Below, piece by piece: positions 10,464 through 21,520 of a stretch of DNA of 64,000 nt. Source of the stretch: Brachionus manjavacas. Lineage: Eukaryota; Rotifera; Eurotatoria; Ploima; Brachionidae. Position numbers and translations under genes: made by a program. The stretch is from assembly GCA_019054805.1 (NCBI GenBank), contig JAHQIY010000029.1:186001-250000 (forward strand), given 5' to 3'. The first letter of the stretch is position 1; each line of letters begins with the position of its first letter. Under the pieces are notes generated by a model. The model saw nothing but the letters and a program-made list of their open reading frames with translations, was not told the DNA's origin and searched no databases.

Positions 10464-12180
10464 TTTTAAGATTTTGTAAAATGCTAATTTAGAAAAAATC
10501 GTAACTCTGATGTTCTATTTATTTAATGGTTTTTGGGGAAATTTGAATTTTGGTTTCAAATGACCTTTTCTTTTCTAATATTGAGTAAAAAAATTTGTCT
10601 GAATAAAAAAACTAAAACTTGAAAATAATGAAATAAAGTGAAAAAATAATCAAAAATATAATATTAAGATTTTAAGAGAACACTTTTTGGATTATTATTA
10701 AATGGGTATTTATATTAATTATTTGGATACTAGAAAAAAAATTTTTGTTGAATAATTATTTATTGTCAAAATTATTATAATAAAAATTTAAAATGAATAG
10801 ATAAAAATTAAATTTATAATTTATTATCATTTAAAGATTTTTTTTCTATATAAAGCAATTCTTTTTCTTAAATGTGGGAAACTAAATAAAAACTAACTGT
10901 TTGATTGTATATGTTTTATCCAAAGTTATAACAAAAAGCTAGTGGTTTCTACAGCAGCTATGAAAATATGTTTCACTTTCAGTTATTCAAAGACTAAACT
11001 ATAAGAAGAGACTAATGGTTTGGTTGGAGCGGGTAGGTTTTATGTGCCGGGTACTTATTTTGGTCGGTTTAAATTTGGAAAATGAACTGAATGCTACAAT
11101 TTATTGCATTGAAATTTTCATATGTACTGATCCATTATAAATGGCTGTTTTGGAAGTATTGTGAATTTTGGAACAAAGATCGAGAACAAAAATTTTAAAA
11201 TGAAACATCTTTTTTACTTTGGGCCCTAAATATTGTTCTGAAAAATGTATCAGCTGATATAAATTTTGTATTACCCAAATTTAGTCCCTGCAAAAACTCT
11301 TCAAGTCTGAAAAACACTAAATGTAGAGAAATTTAGTTTAAGTTCCACAAATTTTGAAAAAAATAGCCCAAATTTTTTATTTTTTTCCCCAAATATCAAA
11401 TAAACTCGCCAATTACTGAGTTTATACGTAAAAAAATTAATCTACACTAAATTAAATAGAAATCCACTATTTTTAACTTATTGACACTTTTCTTTAAAAA
11501 ATAGCACTTTTTATTAAAAAATGATAACAAATTTAAGAAAAAGTACCTAAATTATGAGAAAAGAGTGTTTGTTAAACAAAAAAGATAGTATTCAATCGAG
11601 TTTTGTGCTGAAATCAAGTAAGCCATATTTTTCTAGAAAGTTTTTTATTGAAGTATGTCATTGAAGTTATTAGCTTCAATTATAAATTTAAACAATTTAA
11701 AAATCGAAAAATAATGATTTTTAGCAAGTTTGATTATTGTATTTTAATTGTATTTTAAAAAATAACATTCAAGAGTGGAAGAATAAACAAAATATAGCAA
11801 AATAAATGAGTTTATTTTTACGGATGTAGTTAGCTAGAAAAATGTTCTATAAGTAAGTTTTGAAAAATTAAAAAAAAGAAAATAAAATTGACAAAAATAA
11901 GATAATTTAACACTGAGCCTTTTGGTGAAGCAGATTTTACATTCCCTTGACTAAGCATTTGAGATGTATTGCTAAAATAATTAGAAAGAAGACCTAAGAA
12001 AATATTGTGTTAAATTATGTAATTTTAGGAAAATTAGTGTTGGGTGACTAATATTTTTAACTTAATTACACTTTTTACTAGAAAATGTTAAAATTTTAAA
12101 AAAAGTACCTAAATTTTGTAATAAAAATAAAGTAATGTTCCGCTTTTTGTTTTATTCAAAATTTATGAAACACAAAGTAA
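10464..12180. other. Non-coding AT-rich stretch of duplicated block
   Basis: About 1.7 kb upstream of HURP copy B with no plausible coding frame. From 10667 onward it recurs both at about 28410 and at 57113. The third copy lacks about 195 bp (11668-11862) between short TTGAA repeats, a typical small deletion between direct repeats. Confidence 0.55.
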
Positions 12181-12187
12181 ATTTAAA

Positions 12188-12500
12188 TTTTATTTATTTA
12201 TTTATTTATTTAAATAAGAAAGTCGCAAATAGGGCGATTTTGGGAGTTGGAGCGTCAATCGTGGACCTCCAGTACTCTTATTAAAATTACTAGTATATTT
12301 ACAATTGCACAAAAGTAATAATAAAATTTGTCAAGTAAAATACAAATATAGAAAAAAAATAAATAAAATAACAATTTTCTTTTTTTTTCTTTTTTTATCT
12401 ATTTTTTTTTTTAGTTATTGATTTGTACTCAATTACTCACATTACATTTTACAATTAACTCACTCAAAAGACGCCAAAGCTCTTAACGTAAAATCAGACG
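12188..12500 (-). repeat. Retroposon 3' end with (AAAT)n tail, copy 1
   Basis: Read on the minus strand, a less AT-rich segment (AGTACTGGAGGTCCACGA, then CAAAATCGCCCTATTTGCG) ends in repeated AAAT units at 12188-12215. This resembles the 3' end of a non-LTR element or SINE. Copies at about 29948 and 58465 come from the segmental duplications. No coding part is visible. Confidence 0.45.
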
Positions 12501-14177
12501 TCTAAATTTGTTAAATTTATGATTTTTTACTTTTATAAATTTACGTAAATTCACTTTATTTTTCGTAAATTTTAACGAAAAAAAGAGGAACATTACTGTA
12601 TTAGTATTACAAAATTTGGTACTTTTTCTTAAATTTGTTATCATTTTTTAATAATGGTGGATTTCTATTTAATTTAGTGTTAATCAATTTTTTTATGTAT
12701 AAACTTAATAATTGGGGAATTTATTTAATATTTGGGGAAAAAAATGAAAAATTTGGGCCATTTTATTCAAATTTTGTGGTGACTTTAATCATCCCTAAAT
12801 TTTGTTATCGTTCTTTGTTCCAAAATTCACAATGCCTATTTTGAACTGGTATCTAATTCATTTATTTTGTCTAATTTTGAAATTATTAAGATTGTGTTTT
12901 TTTATTTATCTTTCATATGAGCCTAATGTTAAGTTGTATATATGGTTTAATAAATGCCACAGTTATTATATATTAAATGAGAAGAATTAACAAACTTTTT
13001 GGAGTCAGTAGCACCAGTACTTGTTATAATTTTTGGAGATAAAATTGGTATTGGGGTATCTTTGATTGAAGAATCAGTCGATTTTAAATAATCCATAAAA
13101 CTTATCCGCATCTTAGTTGGCTTATCAAAATTTTTCTAGAATACTTAAATGAAAACAAAATATGAAGTAAACGACGCTAAATCTCTAATATTTAAATAAC
13201 TAAGATTCAATTTTTAAACATTTAAGCTTAATTTTATTGTTTATGAAAAAAATTAAAAAAAAATGTTAAATTCGATTTGAGAGAAAATACTTTTCTATAA
13301 ATAAATTTGGAGACTTTAAAACTGTTCTTTTTGAAAATTTTGACAAAAAAGTCAATTTCTCACGAAAAAAGCTTTCGGATTATATAATTTTTGTTAATTT
13401 AAAAGAAAATTTGAACTTTGTAAAAGGGGGCACAATATTAATGGTAATCCGGTAAGGTTCTTTAAATTTTTAGAATTTGTTTTGTAAATGAAGTCAGGAT
13501 ATTTACTTAGTCATTAGGTTAGGACTTTTTTTTATTTTTTGAAATTGTTTAGCCTAAATAAACTAAATATAAATCACACTATCAATATCTGTTAAATAAA
13601 ATCTGAAAGATAATATTTCATTAAACTGGTCGCTTTTTATCAAATTGTATGTTAATTTAGATTTGAATTTTTTGTTTTTCTTGATTGAAAAAAAGCTAAA
13701 AAAAATCAAAATAAATTTTAAGGCATTTTTCTTTCATTTTCCTAAAAATTAAAACTCATAATTGCATCTCGTAAATTTTAAATTTTTCAAAAAAATATCA
13801 AACAAAATCTAAAAATTGCTTATACTTTGTTAAATGAAGTTTTTTTAGATAAAAATAAGGGCAAATGCTATTTAAGTTGGGAGCCAAATAGAGACAAATA
13901 ATTAGCTGAAATGCTCTCTTTTTTGATTAATAAAAAAAAAATTTTTTTCTTAGCAAAGTGATTATGAAATATGAATATGAAAATATTTTCTATTATTTTT
14001 TTATTTATTTAATAATTAGATAATATTGTTGAGTGAAATAAAGTGAGTTAACAAAATGATCAAAATATAAAAAATATTTGTTAAATTGGAAAAATGCCGG
14101 CTTGATTTTTTGAATATATTTTTTTATAATTTTTAGCTGATGAAAATTCTGTATGCTATTTTTCTAAAGAAATCAAG
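12501..14177. other. Non-coding AT-rich stretch upstream of U6
   Basis: Small open frames (for example 12635-12844) are low-complexity F/I/L/N-rich and lack any family signal. The duplicate copy 2 ends at 13364, whereas copy 3 (57113-60840) continues through this interval except for a deletion of roughly 530 bp corresponding to about 12552-13082. Confidence 0.5.
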
Positions 14178-14186
14178 TATATATAA
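14178..14186 (+). promoter_or_regulatory. TATA box of U6 snRNA gene
   Basis: TATATATAA ends 25 bp before the mapped U6 5' end, the spacing used by type-3 RNA polymerase III promoters. A proximal sequence element would be expected about 25 bp further upstream but I cannot identify it with confidence. Confidence 0.65.
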
Positions 14187-14210
14187 GCATGTTTTGTTGC
14201 TAATCTATCT

Positions 14211-14226
14211 GTACCACTTCGGTGGT

Positions 14227-14266
<40 letters not shown>

Positions 14267-14313
14267 GGCCCCTGCGCAAGGATGACACGCAAAATCGTGA
14301 TTTCACTCTTTTT
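14211..14313 (+). ncRNA. U6: U6 spliceosomal snRNA
   Basis: The 5' hairpin GTACCAC-TTCG-GTGGTAC is a perfect 7-bp stem with a UUCG loop. It is followed by the near-invariant U6 core: CATATACTAAAATTGG, the ACAGAGAAGATTAGCATGG box that pairs with the 5' splice site and U2/U4, and CCCCTGCGCAAGGATGACAC. The gene ends in a run of five T (14309-14313), the Pol III terminator. U6 forms the catalytic core of the spliceosome. All core residues look intact, so this is likely functional. Confidence 0.95.
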
Positions 14314-16049
14314 CAATTTAATTGAAGTAATATTAAAAATTTACCAAAATTTTTTGAAAAATATTGTTTTGGAAAAAATTAAATTATAATGTTAAATAAT
14401 TAATATCTGGAAAAAGATTTTTGACTAATTTAGCTAAAATGTCCATTTTTGTCCATTATTTTATCAAAGAAAAAAATTTAAATATTTTGCATTATATTCA
14501 AAATTTAATTAAAAAAATTTTTTTCTTTTCTAAAATTAAGCTGAATTACAGCTGGTTTTGTTCTTTTTTTTTTCACTCTAAGGTTTTTACGATATTTTGC
14601 ATGGACTAAAATCCAAATAAATTCGGTCAATCCTGGTTACGGTTCACCGCCGTATAAATTAGGAAAACTTCAAGTTCACATCTTTTGGAAATGAACCATT
14701 TAAACCAGTTTTTGAATTTTATTTTAAAAACAAATTTATCTTTCAGTGTTTAATTTTTTTTAATTTTCGAAGATAAGAATGATTAAATTTAGAACATGAA
14801 TGAGAGTAGGTCTCAAGGCAGAATTTGACTCTTATCATAAAAATAGCTTTAGTGTGATTTATTTTGGAATTTATTTTTTCAATTTTTTTCATCCACATTT
14901 TGATGATCAAAGTTAAATTTCCAAATCATCTTTGCATTATTTTGAAATAATGATTCTAAAATTTCTTGTCACCTAAACGCGTGATTACGCTATTTAAGCA
15001 TACGCTCAAAGTTAACAATATTGAAGCATGGTTGAGAGATACTTTGGTGTATTTTTTATTAAATTATTTTTTTTAAAAACAAACATTTTTTTTCTAATTT
15101 TTCTTTAGTTGATTTTTCTAAAATATTCATATTTATTAAATATAAATTAATAAAAATTATTAAAATATAATTATAAATATTTATTTTTTTGAATCTAAAA
15201 TAAAAAATTTCGATTTAAAATTCTCATTTGATCAACTTCAAATTGTCAAAATTTTCTTAAATTGTTGAGTAATTTAATTGTTTCCGTTTTATTTTTAAAA
15301 ATACAAAACAATTCATATTTAACAGTTTTGCTCAAGGTATGAAAAAAAATTAAATTAATTTGATGAATTTAAAAAATTTTTTGAAATGCATTTTTAAGAT
15401 AATTAGTAATTAGAAGAATTCAAGTTGTAATTATTACTTAAATTTAGCCAAAAATACATTTGTTAACATCAAAACAAAAAAATATATAAAAAAATATCTA
15501 AAAAAAGGCATGTTGAAGTTTATGATCAAAACTATATATCAAATTGCTCATTTTATATTTAACAATAAATTTCCTGAAGATTTAGGTAGAATTTTAAAAA
15601 AAACTTGTGTAGTTTGTTAAATTAAAATTTCAAAAAAAAAAAAAAATTTTATCATTTGACGGCCTCCAAAGTATAATGATAATTAATAAAATAAATGAAA
15701 ACAAAATGTGCCAGAATCCTTCATCTAACCATAATTCTTTCCAGTCCTTTTAAAAATTTAAAATCAAATTTTAAAATAAATTCACAAATGTACTCTTAAG
15801 CAATGAACAAATCTGTGTCGTGCCAATGATGATGAGACCATAAAATAAACACAGTAATAGCTAAAAAAAATTTAATAAAATTTTTATTTAAATACAAGGT
15901 AAACAGTTTATTACCAATAACATAAAAGATGAGTGTATGAACAATAATGTTACACCGGCAAAAATTCCTTCACTATCTATATCTTCTTCTTTTCTCTATT
16001 GATAAAATTAATTGTTCTATTAGAAAAATTTTTTTTTTTTTTTTTTTAA
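14314..16049. other. Non-coding AT-rich DNA after U6
   Basis: No supported gene. Identity with the third duplicate copy ends at about 15095. A stretch at 14628-14655 (TCAATCCTGGTTACGG, CACCGCCGTATAAATTAGG) is unusually GC-rich for the region and is kept in the copy at about 60365, but I cannot assign it. Long A/T runs occur at 15630-15650. Confidence 0.45.
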
Positions 16050-16054
16050 ATAAC

Positions 16055-17057
16055 ATCAAAAATTCTGAACATTCCATCAATAAGTGAAAATACAAAGTAG
16101 AGAGCACCGACAGTCACTATTTTTTGCATCATTGGCCCCAACCTAATTATTATTTTTAATTATTTATTATTTTTATTATTAATTATTTTTTTTTTTATAA
16201 AATAGACCTAAAATATACTTGACGATTCCAAATCCCTTACTTACTATTATGACCAACATTCTTGCAAGACTTCTTTTAAAACAAGATATCACTTCAGCTA
16301 CAATGATGCCGAATTGAACTATTATTGTAAAAATTTAAAATAAAAAAATTTTTAATTTTAGAATTTTAACTAAATTTAGCTTACGAGTGTATCCATTTCG
16401 GTTCACTGAATTATATTCAGCAAGGTAGGCTGCTTTTTCCATCAGACCCAAAATGATTACACCATCTATCCATATTTGGACTCGTAAAAAAGGTCCCTCC
16501 AGTAAAGGAACGAAATAGCAAACCAGTAGATAGCAAATAATAAGTAAATGACACACATTACGCTATAAAACTAGATAGAAAAAAATGGAATTATTTTTAG
16601 AATAAAAAAATAAATTTTTTATAGAGCCTACTGGTAAAAATGGCCAGTAATTGGCAGACAAGTACTCATTTTTGTACTTTAATGAAACAGTAAGTTTCAG
16701 CGAATACTCTTTTTTTATCAACTGATTGCGTATTAAGAACGACAAGGTAAACTCCATCTTGCCAAGTATGGGCTATAGAATCAAACTTAGAAAAAAATTA
16801 AAAATTAAAACAAAATAATAAAAAAAATATTTTATTAGAATTATAAAGAAAATTTACTTCAGTATATTTATGTTTTGAGGGGTTCTCGGTGGAGCTAGTA
16901 TTTCGCTTAACTCTGGATGGTGCTTCATTTCCTATTTCAATACCTGGAATATCAAGATTTGAATCAACCTTTATAGAAAGGAGATAGCAATTATAAATTT
17001 TATTTTATTCCGAATGATTCTTACGTTTTTGATTTGAATTGGAGGGTTGACACCAGT
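16055..17057 (-). pseudogene. TMEM87-like GOLD-domain seven-TM protein, partial exons with frame breaks
   Basis: Minus-strand exons with GT..AG borders: 17025-17057, 16858-16968, 16632-16785, 16385-16562, 16208-16318 and about 16070-16142. They encode, in order, a lumenal beta segment (FDSIAHTWQDGVYLVVL), NEYLSANYWPFLP, then membrane segments with YWRDL, VQIWIDGVIILGLMEKAAYLAEY and KRSLARMLVIIVSKGFGIVK. The last two match the conserved core of TMEM87/GOST-family Golgi proteins. Frames break in an A run near 16671 and a T run near 16486-16491, and between the last two exons. The N-terminal signal region and the last TM helices are not found. Either a decayed copy or a gene with sequencing indels. 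Confidence 0.65.
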
Positions 17058-17542
17058 CTAAATTGAATTTTTTTAAAAAAATGATTAAACAAATTTAGAA
17101 AAAATAATTAAATAACATTGATTTAAATATCTGTAGCAAATTATTGAGAAAGTTTAATCTTGAGTCTTTTCATTTATTAATTGGATATAGAAATTGGAAG
17201 ATAGATACCAAAAATCTTTAATTAAAAAATGAATATGACTAGATTATAAAGTGAACTAGGAAGTAGTTAAGATTTTTGATTATTCACAATCGAGAACTAA
17301 TTGACCGAAATCGATTTACAGAAAAAGATGAATACTTTTATATAATAGCTGAGCTAGTTGGGGGGATTAACTTGAACATATTAAATATTCAACAATTATT
17401 TGAAAATTTCTTGAATAAAAAAAGAAATAAAAAAAAAAGTCAAAATCTAGTTTTTAGAAAATATTGCTAGAGATAAAAAAAATTCAGACCTTTCCAAAAA
17501 GATCATTTACATTCTTTATCAAAGTCATGTAAGTAAATATTT
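17058..17542. other. Uncharacterised stretch with one small open frame
   Basis: An open frame at 17276-17470 (RELIDRNRFTEKDEYFYIIA...) has less biased composition than the surroundings and could be an exon remnant. I cannot name it, and no splice context is convincing. Confidence 0.3.
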
Positions 17543-18605
17543 TAAAAAATTTAAATTGCTTCTGTCAAGAAAAAAATTCATTTACTTTTTAGAAAAAAAG
17601 GTGAAAAAAATGTGAAAGAAATGTAAATAATCATTAATTCACACAAAAGCAAATAAATTGTATTTTAATTTTTGCTTTCTTTTTCTTCTTTCTAAAAATT
17701 ATTCTCAACTTCAAATAAACAATTCAAAATTTTCAAATTCAATTAACTGTCGAGCAACACTGAAAAATATTTAAATTAAATAAAAAAAATTTAAATTTTT
17801 CAAATTAAAAATTTTTGAATTTCAAATGCGATTTCGAATAAAACAATTCACAAAAAGATTCTTTCTATAGAATTTAAAAAATAAAGTCTATCGTTATAGA
17901 ATTTTTACAAGATTTAACCCGAAAGAGTTAAATTTAACTATTTTTTTTAAAGTAAATGAAACGAAAAAAATATAGAAAAAATAGCTGAATAAAAATTTGA
18001 TTAATTAATTCGCAATTTAACAATCATTTAACAAGATTACATTTTCAAAAAATTAAGGATCCGTACATTTAGAAAGATTTGAAAAAAAAAATTCCTCAAA
18101 ATATTTTTGATAGTTCCATAACTATTTTAACAAAAAGATCAAAAGGAAAAAAAATTTACACAAAAAATATAGTTGAATTTTTGTTATCAAAGGTTAATTT
18201 TTGGTATCATCTTTGATTACTTAAAACGCTGATAAAAATTTAGCTATCAAGTTGTTAACAAAACCGGTATGGTGCCAACTGATAACATTATCAACTAGAC
18301 ATGCATTTAAATCACCTCCTAGAATAAATTGTCCATATGTCTTTATCCAAGGAAAGTTTAAAAGAAAGTTTCGCAATTGAATGAACTTTAAATACTAAAA
18401 AATTAATGTGTTAGTAAATCTTATCTAAATATAAAGAATGTGTACACAGTATTTATCAAATGAATTACTTTTTTTTCCTCAAATTCCTCAATTTCTCAAA
18501 TTTTGTAATTTTATTTATTTTTTTTAAATATTCACTTTAAACTAGATGATCAATTTTTAATTAAGACAACAATTTTACAGATTTGGTGAACAATTCGTCT
18601 TTATC
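17543..18605. repeat. Dispersed 1.05-kb repeat, copy 1
   Basis: Nearly identical in direct orientation to 38859-39911, differing mainly by homopolymer lengths and a few substitutions. It has no coding frame and no terminal repeats that I can see. It begins with TTAAAAAATTTAAATTGC and ends at TGGTGAACAATT; in copy 1 the next base starts an IP3-receptor exon fragment. Confidence 0.85.
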
Positions 18606-18719
18606 AGTTGTTAAGTAAACTTTTTGTCTTGTTTCCAAAGTTAAAAATTGACAAATACTCGGCACAGCAAATACCACTTGTTCCATTGATTTATCCTCTC
18701 TAATTATCTAATATTTAAA
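18594..18719 (-). pseudogene. Stray IP3-receptor exon fragment
   Basis: Nearly identical to the exon at 33791-33917 of the IP3-receptor-like gene. On the minus strand it reads REDKSMEQVVFAVPSICQF then LTLETRQKVYLTTDKDE, the conserved segment just before the first transmembrane helix. It sits alone between the 1.05-kb repeat and the 3' end of TTC4, with no neighbouring receptor exons, so it is a transplanted fragment. Confidence 0.8.
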
Positions 18720-18777
18720 TTAATTTTTTCAAAATTTTTTTCAAAATTAAAGTCATATGATGATCAATTTTCATGAG

Positions 18778-19738
18778 CTATCCTTTTTTTCTATTATCAT
18801 AGTAGATCTGAATCGAACTAGGATTATACAATTTTTGGCCATCCCAATCAGGAGATTGACTGAACATAGCATTCAAATGGTCGCTAAAAATTGAGTTTTC
18901 GCTGAATTCTTCAATAAAATCTGTCTGGCCTACCTCAGGATAATGGAAAATAACCGGCCAATTGAGCTCACAGTCATTTTGGCTGCTAATAGAGACACTT
19001 TTTTGCTGAGAGTTGGCCGGATTTTCTAGCAGTGAAAAAAACGCTTTTTCACTTACCTGAACCTCAATGCCTTTGGCTTTTATCAAGTTCCAAATTTTTC
19101 CAAATGTCTGGTTTCTTTTGCGCTCAATCATTTCTTTTGCGCTTTTCTTTTTCGTGTGATTTCTTTTCGCTCTCAGCCTTCGACCTCAGGTTTCTGAGCC
19201 TGGCATCTTCTGAATCTATCACTAGACCCATATCACACCATTTGACACAGTCATCGAACTTCTTCAACTCATAAGAGCACTCGGCGCCTCTGTAAATCGG
19301 CTTCATGTTTTTTGGATTGAATTTTCGCGCAAAAACACAATCGCTCAATGAGGAACGATAGTTTTTTAAATGATAATGCGCTGCTGCTCGGTTCTGATGA
19401 AGAGTGGACTTTAAGTCGTCATCGTGATCAAATTGCTCTTTTAGAGCCATTTTGTAGGACACGACAGCTTGGGAGTATTTTTTGGCTTTGAAATAAAGAT
19501 TTCCCTCATCCTTGAGCTTTATGGCCTTTACTTTTTTGAATAATTAACAAAATTTGATGGAAAATTTTGGCTCACCCTTTGGTGTGTCTTCTTGGTGTGT
19601 CCCATTTCAGCTGTCGAATAGCTAGCAGATGTTTTTAAGTATTTGATTCTAAATAAGAATTTATTTCCCTTCTACAGCTGGAGGTAGCTCCTGATCATCT
19701 TCCGCAAGTTTTGTCATAAAAAAAGGATGCTTCTCCAT
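18778..19738 (-). CDS. TTC4: TTC4-like TPR co-chaperone (probable parent copy, N-terminal frame problems)
   Basis: TTC4/Cns1 proteins couple HSP90 and HSP70. Here the minus strand gives MEKHPFFMTKLAEDDQELPP (from ATG at 19736-19738), a linker exon near 19575-19645, then KLKDEGNLYFKAKKYSQAVV and three TPR units (HQNRAAAHYHLKNYRSSLSD; YRGAECSYELKKFDDCVKWC). The C-terminal wheel-type domain has WPVIFHYPEVGQTDFIEEF and HLNAMFSQSPDWD. Unlike the two fragments, it keeps MGLVIDSEDARL. The frame changes at about 19133 (GCGCTT region) and in the linker exon, and the C-terminus stops after QIYYDNRKKG, roughly 50 residues short of the family end. Homology is clear; function is doubtful. Confidence 0.75.
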
Positions 19739-20555
19739 TTCCTTTAATAAATTGAAAAAATAATAATCTCTAGAAGTTTTTTATTTGTTGACTTTAAATT
19801 TTTTTTTGGCAAAATAAGCATTCAAGCTGACATGTTTACAATGTTGACATGATGGCATGAATCATCGAATGTCCAAGTCCGGACTAAATTTTTTTTTTCA
19901 AAAGTTTGAGCCAAAGACTCTGGTTTTTGTTTAAAAAAAAGAGCATGAGCACAGAAAGATAATTTACCTTTATGCAGCTAAGTCTTAGAACAGATAATTT
20001 ATCTTCTTGAGGAATAAACTATGAAAAGACACTTTGATAATTTTTGGCTTAGTATTAAAAGATTTTTTTAGCTTCAATAAACTTTAATTTAGTTCATTAA
20101 CCCTTTAAAAACTCAATGAAAAAGGAAAAAATAAAGAGATCGAATCAACTCAAAAAAAGAAAGCAAGACTTGATAATAAAAACTGCGGAAATTTGGCATC
20201 AGAAATTTTTCTCGTATGTAAAGATTGTTTTTTCAAATTCCATTGAACTTGTATGAAGGGTTATTTTATCTTTACGTAGCACATTCCTTATTACTAGTCA
20301 ACTCAACCAAAGAGACCAAAGGTCAAAATCCATAAAGGGATGACAATCTTAAAAAACTTAAAAAATTCAAAAAATAATCAAAAAATATTAGTTTTTTGAA
20401 ATTAATATCATAATTAGAAAAAATATTAGAAAATTTTACAAGTAATTAATGCCTTTGTTTTTTCTTCGTTTGAATAAGGCCTAAAAAAAGTTCAAGTCCA
20501 GACTTTAAAAAAAAAAAAATTCAAAAAATCATTTACCGCCAAATTACCTGGATTG
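19739..20555. other. AT-rich intergenic DNA
   Basis: No gene is seen. It holds copies of a short motif, AAGTCCGGACT-like (about 19879 and 20491), that also occurs around 52636, 54170 and 61521. Confidence 0.45.
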
Positions 20556-20637
20556 CTCAAGATTTGTGCTCGAATATGACCCAGTCTGAGCTAAATATGT
20601 TCCTATTTAAGCAGAAAACTAATCGCTTAAGATCGCA
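20556..20637 (+). repeat. 80-bp copy of duplicated-block sequence
   Basis: Matches 5780-5862 and 23529-23611 with one or two substitutions (AAGATTTGTGCTCGAATATG). It joins directly to the FAM177-like exon at GATCGC/ATGGCATTG, another sharp mosaic junction. Confidence 0.75.
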
Positions 20638-21060
20638 TGGCATTGTGTAAGAGTGCAGTGAGGACGAAGAAGAGAAAGAGCGCGCCAAAGAGGAAAAAAG
20701 GCGCCAGTAGGCCGAGGCGCGCCTCAAAATGGACCTGGAAACAGTGAGATTTTTTTTTTAATAGCTTAAAAAATGGTCTTAATTTTAGACAAAAAGAAAA
20801 ATTTGACTTGGTTGCCGTGGATGGGTTACTTGGTACAAAAAAGTGCCAACAAAAGCGTCGAAGTGTGCGACACTATCGGCAAAAAGCTAGCGTGGTGGTT
20901 CGGTATTACCGAGCCCAAGTTTTTGTACGAAATCGAAGAATACAATCGGATCAAGCAAGAGGAGGAAGAAGATTACTTTGCTGAGATAATTGTAATTGGT
21001 GTTGACAAAAAATCAGACCAGGCTGTGCCTGTAAATAAAGAATCACATGACAATTTTTAA
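20638..21060 (+). pseudogene. FAM177-like protein, C-terminal two exons with stops in the first
   Basis: Exon 1 (about 20638-20745) encodes an acidic stretch ECSEDEEEKERAKEEKRRQ with an in-frame TAA before it and a TAG after it. After an intron (donor GTGAG at about 20745, acceptor near 20789), exon 2 encodes LTWLPWMGYLVQKSANKSVE, CDTIGKKLAWWFGITEPKFL and YEIEEYNRIKQEEEED. This is the conserved FAM177 core (cysteine-aspartate, GxKLA, FGITxPK, EY.R.K). The stop is TAA at 21058-21060. FAM177 function is poorly known. The stops and missing 5' end suggest a remnant. Confidence 0.65.
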
Positions 21061-21065
21061 ATTTA

Positions 21066-21398
21066 TAAACTAAATTAATAAAAAAAGTGTTTTTTTTAAT
21101 AAAAAAAAATTGTAAATTTTTTATAAATTTTTAAACATATAAAATTTTGTACATTAACACTAGAAGCACCAACGAGTCAAAAGGACTCTTTTTCGATTTT
21201 TGGCCGCTAAAATCTAAGTCAATTTTTTGCTATTTGAGCACATTTTTTTTGTTCAGCATAAAAACAAGAATAACTTTTTAAATTAACTAAATTCAAATAA
21301 AAAAATATTTCCTTTGTTAAATTTTGGATTTATCTACAAAATCAATAGATGAGTCATAAAATATTTATAAAAAGTATACAAATCTTCAAAAACTTTTG
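21066..21398. mobile_element. Partial copy of a TTAA-flanked piggyBac-like MITE plus flank
   Basis: TTAA at 21154-21157 is followed by CACTAGAAGCACCAACGAG, the same terminus as the element at 56485-57040, in inverted orientation to it. The flank 21066-21153 also matches the flank at about 57041-57107. The pair therefore arose by segmental copying rather than two insertions. The other terminus is missing here. Confidence 0.6.
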
Positions 21399-21520
21399 CT
21401 TTTAACCATGATTGACTTGAATTAAAAATAAGATTTGAAAAAAAAATTTTAAATTTATGTTTTTTTTTGTAATTGAATCGAAAAATTGAAAATAATATTT
21501 GATTAAAATTTGAGTAAAAA

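Larger units (their letters stand above)
5601..13364. repeat. Segmental duplication, copy 1 (direct repeat of 23350-31126, about 7.8 kb)
   Basis: Nearly identical to 23350-31126 over its whole length with only scattered substitutions and homopolymer indels; the offset drifts from 17749 to 17762. It contains, left to right, a non-coding spacer with a small open frame, a coiled-coil gene fragment (-), a TTC4 fragment (-), HURP copy B (-) and about 2.9 kb of AT-rich non-coding DNA. The boundaries are sharp: 5601 (shared ATTTTTAACTCAGG) and 13364 (shared CTCACG). Confidence 0.93.

Noticed and set aside
12635-12990. Open frames rich in F, L, I and N
   Set aside because: Low-complexity translation of AT-rich DNA; no homology and no splice context.
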